From Synergistaceae bacterium (GTDB lineage: Bacteria; Synergistota; Synergistia; Synergistales; Synergistaceae), in NCBI GenBank assembly GCA_031273585.1, contig JAISRP010000188.1:1-5082 (forward strand): a DNA stretch of 5,082 nt. The letters run 5' to 3'. Below the pieces are notes generated by a model. It made no database searches, was not told the origin of the DNA, and worked only from the letters and a program-made list of their open reading frames with translations. The position numbers and the translations under genes are program-made. This document shows, one piece after another, positions 1 to 5,082 of the stretch; positions within the stretch are counted from its first letter, which is position 1; each line of letters starts with the position of its first letter.

Positions 1-285
1 ATCTTCGACGAGCCCACCAGAGGGATAGACGTGGCGGCGAAGGTGGAGATTTATCACCTCATGAACGAGCTCAAGAGCGGCGGGATAGGGGTAATGTTCG
101 TCTCCTCCGAGATGCCGGAGATCATAGGCTTTGCCGACCGCATCCTGGTGATGTGCGACGGCAGGATCACCGGCGAATTTATGAGCGGCGAGGCGACGCA
201 GGGCAAAATCTTGGAGATGGCGACTAAGTTCGAGGCGAAGACGCTGGATTCTTCGGACTACTCGGGGCGGGAGGCGGCGGTATGA
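1..285 (+). CDS. Sugar ABC transporter ATP-binding protein, C-terminal fragment (RbsA/MglA type)
   Basis: This is the last 94 residues of a protein whose start lies left of the window; the frame is open from base 1. The fragment opens with the Walker B and D-loop segment (IFDEPTRGIDVAAK), followed by the switch region VSSEMPEIIG and the C-terminal block DRILVMCDGRITGEF...EATQ. These are hallmarks of the second nucleotide-binding domain of fused two-domain sugar ATPases such as RbsA and MglA, which are about 500 residues long. As usual in that second domain, the switch histidine is replaced (SSE where VTH would be expected), while the Walker B glutamate is present. The protein would sit on the cytoplasmic face of the permease and power sugar import by ATP hydrolysis. 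Its stop overlaps the permease start (ATGA), so the two are translationally coupled. A GTG at 31 is in frame but internal to the conserved motif, so it is not a start. The sugar cannot be inferred from this piece. Confidence 0.95.
   Translation: MFDEPTRGIDVAAKVEIYHLMNELKSGGIGVMFVSSEMPEIIGFADRILVMCDGRITGEFMSGEATQGKILEMATKFEAKTLDSSDYSGREAAV
269..274 (+). promoter_or_regulatory. Ribosome binding site of the permease gene
   Basis: GGGAGG lies seven bases before the ATG at 282, inside the last codons of the ATPase gene. It supports the ATG at 282 as the start and fits coupled translation through the ATGA overlap. Confidence 0.7.
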
Positions 286-1289
286 ACGAAACCGGGAGGC
301 GAGGCTATTTAAGCAGAATTTTTGCCGTTCGCGGCATGGCTCAGGTCGTCACGGTGGCGATAGGGCTCGTCATCATATTCATCGTGTTCAGCCTGCTCAG
401 CGAGAACTTCACGTCGTCCAGGAACCTGCGCAACCTCCTGAGGCAGGTCGCCCCCATACTCATCATAGGCATAGCGCAGTCCTACGTGCTGATTACTGGA
501 AATATAGACCTCTCCATCGGCTCCGTGGTCGGGATGAGCTGCATGATATCCGCCACCCTCATGACGAACGGGGTGGGACAGTGGGCCGCAGTCGCGGTCA
601 CCGTCGCGTGCTGCCTCGCGATAGGCGTCCTCAACGGCCAGCTCGTGGCTAGATGCGGGCTGCCGCCGTTTATCGCGACTCTCGGCACCATGACGATCGC
701 AAGGGGCATAGCGCAGATCGTCAACAATAACCGCAACACAGACTCCATCGGCGAGGGCGCGAGGCTGTTCCGCAACTTCTTCTACTACGGCGAGTTCATG
801 GGGATATACAGCACGGTCTGGATAGCGGTCGTCCTTTGGATCGCGTTCAACTTCGTACTCTCAAGAACGCGGACCGGACGCCATATCTACGCAGTCGGCA
901 GCAACATCGACGCTGCCCGCATGTCGGGCGTCAACGTCAGCGCCACCGTGACTAAGGCGTACCTGGTAAGCGCGTTCTGCTCCTGCGTCGTCGGATTTAT
1001 CGCCTGCGCCACGGGCGGGGTCGGCACGATGGACGCCGGCAACATGTACGAGCTGTACGCCGTGGCGGCGTCGGTCATAGGGGGCGTATCGACCCTGGGC
1101 GGCCAGGGGCTCCTGCTGGGGACTGTCATCGGGGCGTCGATATGGAGCGTCCTGCAGAACGGCCTCATACTGGCGGGCGCGCCAGTGGCGATCAGGAACA
1201 TCGCCGTGGGGATCATAGTGGTCATCTCGGTTCTGCTCGACATCGTCGTGCGAAACGGCAAGTGGATAAGGAAAAAATCCCGCTCGTGA
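282..1289 (+). CDS. Sugar ABC transporter permease (RbsC-like, BPD_transp_2 family)
   Basis: This 335-residue, very hydrophobic protein has the usual length of RbsC/XylH/MglC permeases and probably 8-10 membrane helices, the first at about residues 20-40. Family motifs appear in order: GNIDLSIGSVVG (73-84; family form GGIDLSVG), LPPFIATLGTM (127-137), and the cytoplasmic coupling segment GRHIYAVGSNIDAARMSGVN (199-218), which in this family contacts the ATPase. These are followed by VIGGVSTLGGQG (265-276) and the last helix near 302-322, ending in a basic tail (GKWIRKKSRS). It would form the inner-membrane channel as a dimer, accepting sugar from the periplasmic binding protein encoded next. 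The start at 282 overlaps the ATPase stop and has a good ribosome binding site. Substrate class (pentose, hexose or polyol) is not resolved by the sequence. Nothing looks truncated. Confidence 0.96.
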   Translation: MNETGRRGYLSRIFAVRGMAQVVTVAIGLVIIFIVFSLLSENFTSSRNLRNLLRQVAPILIIGIAQSYVLITGNIDLSIGSVVGMSCMISATLMTNGVGQWAAVAVTVACCLAIGVLNGQLVARCGLPPFIATLGTMTIARGIAQIVNNNRNTDSIGEGARLFRNFFYYGEFMGIYSTVWIAVVLWIAFNFVLSRTRTGRHIYAVGSNIDAARMSGVNVSATVTKAYLVSAFCSCVVGFIACATGGVGTMDAGNMYELYAVAASVIGGVSTLGGQGLLLGTVIGASIWSVLQNGLILAGAPVAIRNIAVGIIVVISVLLDIVVRNGKWIRKKSRS

Positions 1290-1326
1290 GGGGCTGGAAT
1301 CGCAGGTCGGCTTTATTATCGCAATT

Positions 1327-1353
1327 CTAAAACGGAGAGGAGGGGGCTTTTAG
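1327..1353 (+). other. Purine-rich tract in a weak stem-loop between permease and binding-protein genes
   Basis: The 111-base gap between the permease and binding-protein genes contains CTAAAA (1327-1332) and its complement TTTTAG (1348-1353). They flank a 15-base loop with a GGAGAGGAGGGGG run. The run resembles a strong Shine-Dalgarno sequence, but no ATG, GTG or TTG follows at a suitable distance. The stem is short and AT-only, so it is weak. Such spacers in sugar operons can help to raise expression of the binding protein over the membrane parts, by mRNA processing or separate initiation; here that is only a possibility. I see no convincing promoter in this gap. Confidence 0.25.
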
Positions 1354-1384
1354 GGTCTGGACCTCGCAACAGAACATAATAAAT

Positions 1385-1392
1385 GGAGGGAG
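1385..1392 (+). promoter_or_regulatory. Ribosome binding site of the binding-protein gene
   Basis: GGAGGGAG ends eight bases before the ATG at 1401. It overlaps an earlier in-frame ATG at 1383, which therefore cannot use it. This site decides the start: 1401 gives a normal signal peptide (MKAIRIVLAL...), whereas 1383 would add six residues with no ribosome binding site of its own. Confidence 0.8.
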
Positions 1393-1400
1393 TGCGTATT

Positions 1401-2303
1401 ATGAAGGCTATTCGCATTGTTCTGGCTCTGTCGTTGGTTTTGGGACTCCTGGCGGGCGGCGCCGCTGCCGCCCCATACAAGGTCACTCTCATCACAATGG
1501 ACCAGATGGACCGGCACTGGGCCGGCGTGAACTCGGGGTGCGAGAAGGCGGCCGCCGAGTCCGGCAGCGTGACTTACAACTGGCTTGCGCCTGACGTGAC
1601 GGACGACGCGAAGCAGATCGAGTTCATCAACAACGCGGTCGCGGGCGGGGCTCAGGCGATACTCCTGGCGGCCAACGGCCCGGACGCGGTGACGGAGGCC
1701 CTGAAGGAGGCGGCCGCCTCCGGCGTCAAGATTATATACGTGGACTCCCCGGCTAATTTCCCCGCCGAGGCCACGTTTACGACCAACAACGAGGCGGCGG
1801 GTGAAACAGCGGGCAAAGAGCTCCTGAAAGCTCTTCAGGCGGCGGGAGTCACTGAGGGCAAGCTCGGAATAGTGAACGTGAACGCCGCAACGGCCTCCAC
1901 GGTGGCGAGGGAGAAGGGCTTCCGCGCGGCGTTCGCGGGCTCGAAGTTCACGATCCTGGAGACGCAGTACGGCGAGGGAGATGTCGTCAAGAGCAAGGAG
2001 ATAGCCGATAACTTCATCACCCAGGGCGTGGTCGGCCTCTTCGGGGCGAACGAGGGCTCGTCAACCGGGGTCGGCAACGCCATACAGGAGGCCGGCGGCA
2101 AGGTCCTGGCGGTGGGATTCGACCAGTCGGACGCACTGCGCGAGCTCATCAAGAGCGGCAACCTAATAGCCACTATGGCTCAGAACCCGGACGTCATGGG
2201 CTACGAGGGGCTGAAGGCAGCAATCGCGGTCCTCGAGGGCAAGACGGTTTCCAAGGACCCGGTCGACACTGGCGTCACGGTCCTGACCAAGGACAAGCTG
2301 TAG
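1401..2303 (+). CDS. Periplasmic sugar-binding protein of ABC transporter (Peripla_BP_4 / RbsB-like)
   Basis: This 300-residue protein has the typical length of RbsB-like ligand-binding proteins. Residues 1-24 form a signal peptide: basic MKAIR, a hydrophobic core, then GGAAAA, with probable signal peptidase I cleavage near 23-24. There is no lipobox cysteine, so the protein should be soluble in a periplasm. The mature chain begins PYKVTLITMDQMDRHW, the first beta strand and ligand-facing loop. Other family landmarks are the repeating strands AQAILLA (84-90) and KIIYVDSP (110-117), TASTVAREKGFR (164-175, including the conserved arginine near the sugar), GANEGSSTGVGNAI (215-228), VGFDQSDALRELI (238-250) and QNPDVMGYEGLKAA (261-274). 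It would capture a sugar and deliver it to the permease upstream. The gene is third in an ATPase-permease-binding protein order, the same as rbsA-rbsC-rbsB. The ligand is not identifiable by eye; ribose, another aldose or a polyol are all possible. The gene is followed closely by hairpins and an intrinsic terminator that close the operon. Confidence 0.95.
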   Translation: MKAIRIVLALSLVLGLLAGGAAAAPYKVTLITMDQMDRHWAGVNSGCEKAAAESGSVTYNWLAPDVTDDAKQIEFINNAVAGGAQAILLAANGPDAVTEALKEAAASGVKIIYVDSPANFPAEATFTTNNEAAGETAGKELLKALQAAGVTEGKLGIVNVNAATASTVAREKGFRAAFAGSKFTILETQYGEGDVVKSKEIADNFITQGVVGLFGANEGSSTGVGNAIQEAGGKVLAVGFDQSDALRELIKSGNLIATMAQNPDVMGYEGLKAAIAVLEGKTVSKDPVDTGVTVLTKDKL

Positions 2304-2322
2304 GATAGACCCCAAAGAAAAC

Positions 2323-2354
2323 GCCCGGCAGTCCGCGGAGCCGCGCTGCCGGGC
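2323..2354 (+). other. Strong GC-rich hairpin just after the binding-protein gene
   Basis: GCCCGGCAG (2323-2331) pairs with CTGCCGGGC (2346-2354), nine base pairs. Beyond a two-base bulge, CGCG (2334-2337) pairs with CGCG (2342-2345) around a four-base loop. Only three T residues follow, after an intervening GC stretch (2355-2360), so it is a poor terminator by itself. Starting 20 bases after the stop codon, it is well placed to protect the 3' end of the message. Its 3' arm can alternatively pair with the 3' arm of the terminator at 2450-2459 (see findings). Confidence 0.7.
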
Positions 2355-2368
2355 TCGCGCTTTAAAAT

Positions 2369-2406
2369 CGGAGCAGCCTGACTCGCATATAATTCCGGCT
2401 GCTCCG
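2369..2406 (+). other. Second hairpin, 10-bp stem with an AT-containing 18-base loop
   Basis: CGGAGCAGCC (2369-2378) and GGCTGCTCCG (2397-2406) are perfect inverted repeats around an 18-base loop. The loop contains TATAAT (2388-2393), identical to the consensus -10 hexamer. No T tract follows, so this is not an intrinsic terminator. It could be a 3' UTR structure, an operator-like palindrome or part of a small RNA promoter; the sequence does not decide. Confidence 0.55.
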
Positions 2407-2434
2407 GCTTCGTTAAAGAAGTGCGGAGGCGAGG

Positions 2435-2466
2435 GCTGCCAGGGCGGATGCCCGGCAGCTTTTTTT
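2435..2466 (+). terminator. Rho-independent terminator closing the sugar transporter operon
   Basis: GCTGCC (2435-2440) pairs with GGCAGC (2454-2459), and GGGC (2442-2445) pairs with GCCC (2450-2453), with one bulged A at 2441 and a GGAT loop. Seven consecutive T residues (2460-2466) follow directly. This is a textbook intrinsic terminator on the + strand. No A tract precedes the hairpin, so it should work in one direction only. It separates the transporter genes from the kinase downstream. Confidence 0.92.
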
Positions 2467-2536
2467 GCGCCCTCCTTACGCCCTGAATCACCACCAATCC
2501 TGCCGGAGATAATATCACGGCTGCTCGCTTCCCCCG

Positions 2537-2600
2537 ACGTTATGTTATGGTAAAATCACATGACAGGATACAAACAGCCCAATTAAAGATATAAAATAGC
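2537..2600 (+). promoter_or_regulatory. AT-rich probable promoter region of the sensor kinase gene
   Basis: After the terminator the base composition changes to a clearly AT-rich stretch, unlike the rest of the window. Possible -10 elements are TAAAAT (2551-2556) and TATAAA/TAAAAT within 2590-2597. A -35-like ATGACA (2560-2565) is present but lies 24 bases from the second candidate, which is too far for a standard sigma-70 promoter. No element pair is convincing, so only the region is proposed. Bases 2467-2536, between the terminator and this region, show nothing else I can identify. Confidence 0.35.
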
Positions 2601-2620
2601 CATTGCAGTGTACTTGAAGC

Positions 2621-2627
2621 GAAGGGG
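2621..2627 (+). promoter_or_regulatory. Shine-Dalgarno sequence of the sensor kinase, supporting a non-ATG start
   Basis: GAAGGGG ends eight bases before ACG at 2636, an ideal spacing. The ATG at 2628 abuts this motif directly, too close for normal initiation, and is in a different frame from the kinase. Confidence 0.5.
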
Positions 2628-2635
2628 ATGCTGTT

Positions 2636-5082
2636 ACGTCAATCCGCGCTAAGGTTTTTTCGATCATCATATTCATCGAGGCGCTGATCACCGTCGCAAG
2701 CATGGCGACTGGCATGTACTTCAGCCAGTCCCATCTCGTGGAGACGATCGAGTACGACATGACGGTCATCGGTAAAATAGCGGTCAAACTGGTCTCGAGC
2801 AATCTCCGCCTGCTGAAGACGGAGGCTGACACCGTTGCGGCCGCGGCTCTGGCCGCAGCTCTCGAGGACGCCGAGGCCGGCCCCGGCGGAGCTCTGCCCG
2901 CCGCGTTGGAGGAGCTGACGAAGAAGCACGGCTACCTCTCGCTTGCCGTCATGGATTCGCGTGGAGTCGCAGCGTCTTACGGCGACTCCGTGCCGCCGGA
3001 TAGCTTTGCCGACAGCCGGTACGCCCGCCGCGCGTTTATAGGCGAGAGGGTGATAACCAGCACGGAGACCGACCGAGGCGGAAATCTCGTCATGCGGGTC
3101 TGCGTTCCGATGGGGTCGCGCGTCCTGGTCGCCACGCTGCCCGGCATGTTTCTGAGCGACCTCGTGTCCGAGTTCAGGATATGGGCCTCCGGAAACATCT
3201 TCATGGTCGACAGGACCGGCGTCATGATCGCAAATTACCGCCCGCAGATGGTCCTGGAACGGCACAATTTCATCCAAGCCGCAGAGGAGAGCGCGGAAGG
3301 GGACTACGCGGCGCGTGCCGCGGGCCGCTTCTACAGCGCTATGATACAGGGCAGGGAGGGCGCTGGAATTTATAGCCTGGACGGGGTCGACCGAGTCTGC
3401 GCGTATACCCCGATCCTCGGGTCGGACGGCTGGATGTTGGGCGTCGCCGCGATCATCGAGGAGAGCCCCTACACGAGGATTCAGTACGTGCTGCTGGTCT
3501 CGGCCGCTATTTTCCTGGGGCTGGGGATCGTCGCCGCGTTCTTCGCGTCGCTCGCGATAGCGAAGCCATTCAGGATAATCAACGAGCAAAACCTGCACCT
3601 GTCCGATCTGAAGGAGAGGGCGGAGGCCGCCTCCCGGTCGAAGAGCGATTTTCTGTCCAACATGAGCCACGAGATGCGCACGCCGCTCAACGCGATCATC
3701 GGGATGACGACCATCGGCAGATCGGCCGCCAACATAGAGCGCAAGGACTACGCATTCGAGAAGATAGGGAACGCGTCCACGCACCTGCTGGGCGTTATCA
3801 ACGACATACTGGACATGTCGAAGATCGAGGCGAACAAGCTTGAGCTGGCCGCCTCGGAGTTCGATTTCGAGAAGATGCTCCAGAAGGTGGTCAACGTCAT
3901 CAACTTCCGCGTGGAGGAAAAACATCAGGACTTCACCCTGTTCATCGACAGGAACATCCCGCGGGTTCTGATCGGCGACGACCAGCGGACCGCGCAGGTC
4001 ATAACGAACCTGCTGTCGAACGCCGTAAAGTTCACCCCGGAGTACGGGGCCATAAGGATGAACGCGCGTTTTATCTCTGAGGAGAACGACGTCTGCACCG
4101 TGCAGATCGAGGTGAAGGACACCGGCATCGGCATAAGCGAGGATCAGCAGGCTCGGCTCTTCACCTCGTTTCAGCAGGCCGAGAGCAACACGTCGCGCAG
4201 GTTCGGGGGCACGGGGCTCGGCCTTGCGATATCAAAGCGCATAGTGGAGATGATGGACGGCCGGATATGGATAGAATCGGAGCTCGGGAAGGGGGCCACG
4301 TTCGCCTTCACCATGCGGGCACGCCGCGGCGCTGAGAGCGAACATCGCAGCGCCCTGGACCGCGGAGCGACCTGGGGGAACATTCGGATACTCGCGGTGG
4401 ACGACACGCCCGAGATACGCGAGTACTTCGCGGACATCATGCGCCGGCTCGGCGTGACGTGCGACATCGCCTCTGGCGGCGAGGATGCCGTCGAGCTCGT
4501 CCGGCGAAACGGCCGGTACGACATATACTTCGTGGACTGGAAGATGCCGGGCATGAACGGCATAGAGCTCTCGCGCCTGATAAGGGAGCGGGGCGAGGGA
4601 AACTCCGTCGTCATTATGATCTCGTCCACCGAGTGGAGCGTCATAGAGGACGAGGCAATGAACGCCGGGGTGGATAAATTCCTGCCCAAGCCGCTGTTCC
4701 CATCCTCGATAGCCGACTGCATCAACGAGTGCCTGGGCGTGGAAAACCTGCTCGCGCAGGACGCCTCGCAGCACGACGCCACGGATCACTTCGACGGATA
4801 CCGCGTGCTCCTTGCCGAGGACATCGAGATCAACCGGGAGATAGTGCTGTCGCTGCTGGAGCCAACCGGGCTCGTCATCGACTGCGCGGAGAACGGCGCG
4901 GAGGCGGTGAGGCTGTTCTCCGAGAGCCCCGACGGATACGACATAATCTTCATGGACGTTCAAATGCCGGAGATGGACGGATATGAGGCCACGCGGCGCA
5001 TCCGCGGGCTGGATGTGCCAAACGCCAGGGCCGTCCCCATCGTCGCCATGACGGCCAACGTGTTCAGGGAGGATATCGAAAA
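2636..5082 (+). CDS. Hybrid sensor histidine kinase with dCache-like sensor and two receiver domains, 3' truncated by window
   Basis: The frame is open from a stop at 2615-2617 to the window edge; 815 codons are visible, numbered here from ACG at 2636. Order of parts: TM1 (about 7-29); a periplasmic sensor of about 250 residues resembling dCache ([15 protein letters not shown] at 186-200, DGWMLGVAA around Trp266); TM2 (about 285-308); a short helical linker without room for a HAMP domain; and HisKA with [11 protein letters not shown] and phospho-accepting His345. HATPase_c follows, with N-box Asn462, DTGIGI at Asp495 and GGTGLGL at 524-530. REC1 has Asp589/Asp590, phosphorylation site Asp634 ([10 protein letters not shown]), Ser663 and Lys685. 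REC2 has Glu728/Asp729, Asp774 ([10 protein letters not shown]) and Thr806; its conserved lysine and anything beyond, such as an HPt domain, lie outside the window. All visible catalytic residues are intact, so it should autophosphorylate and relay phosphate internally. No ATG, GTG or TTG occurs in frame before ATG 2702 (codon 23), which would remove most of TM1, so the start is uncertain. The signal is unknown; a link to the neighbouring sugar operon is only inferred from adjacency. Confidence 0.93.

Noticed and set aside
1..285. Missing switch (H-loop) histidine in the ATPase fragment as a defect
   Set aside because: The SSEMPE form is the normal state of the second nucleotide-binding domain in RbsA/MglA-type ATPases.
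1375..1380. CATAAT as a -10 box for a separate promoter of the binding-protein gene
   Set aside because: There is no acceptable -35 element, and a transcript from it would start within the ribosome binding site.
1383..1400. Upstream in-frame ATG as the start of the binding-protein gene
   Set aside because: This ATG overlaps the GGAGGGAG ribosome binding site itself, and the ATG at 1401 is correctly spaced and begins a normal signal peptide.
2539..2548. Tandem GTTAT repeat in the kinase upstream region
   Set aside because: Two five-base copies in an AT-rich stretch are too short to mean anything without comparative data.
2639..3925. Long open frame of 428 codons on the minus strand
   Set aside because: It lies opposite the sensor kinase, whose + strand frame carries the sensor motifs, both membrane helices and the HisKA motif. 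The minus-strand translation is rich in R, H, D and V with no recognisable domain, typical of a shadow frame in GC-rich DNA.
4171..4963. Two overlapping minus-strand frames (203 and 243 codons)
   Set aside because: Both are shadows of the HATPase and receiver domains on the + strand and show no family motifs of their own.

Overview
The window reads entirely on the + strand. It holds the 3' part of a ribose-type (CUT2 class) sugar ABC transporter operon, a structured intergenic region ending in a strong intrinsic terminator, and the first ~815 codons of a large membrane-bound hybrid sensor histidine kinase that runs off the right edge. The DNA is GC-rich, yet it uses ATA for Ile and AGG for Arg freely. 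The substrate-binding protein has a signal peptide without a lipobox cysteine, which suits a periplasm and hence a diderm cell. From memory, this combination resembles Synergistota (Cloacibacillus, Fretibacterium and relatives). That is a low-to-moderate confidence inference, not a demonstrated assignment.

Layout: 1-285 is the C-terminal end of a two-domain sugar ABC ATPase (RbsA/MglA type). 282-1289 is the inner-membrane permease, coupled to the ATPase by an ATGA overlap. 1290-1400 is a short spacer with a purine-rich tract and a weak stem. 1401-2303 is the periplasmic sugar-binding protein. 2304-2635 has no gene but contains three successive hairpins; the third is a textbook rho-independent terminator with seven T residues. 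An AT-rich probable promoter zone follows. 2636-5082 encodes a sensor kinase with TM1, a periplasmic dCache-like domain, TM2, a HisKA domain, a HATPase domain and two receiver domains; its 3' end lies outside the window.

Functionally, the first three genes form a high-affinity sugar importer: binding protein, membrane channel and ATPase. The exact sugar cannot be read from the sequence. The kinase is separated from the operon by the terminator and probably has its own promoter. A role in sensing the transported ligand or a related nutrient is possible but rests only on adjacency.

Two points deserve a second look. First, the kinase reading frame has no ATG, GTG or TTG codon between its upstream stop (2615-2617) and codon 23. 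Its N-terminus therefore depends on a non-canonical start (ACG at 2636, well placed behind a Shine-Dalgarno sequence), a one-base lesion, or frameshifting. Second, the hairpins after the binding-protein gene contain a perfect 10-bp alternative pairing that is mutually exclusive with the terminator, as in an attenuator. I found no CRISPR array, tRNA, rRNA or mobile element, and nothing that clearly amounts to an undescribed system.
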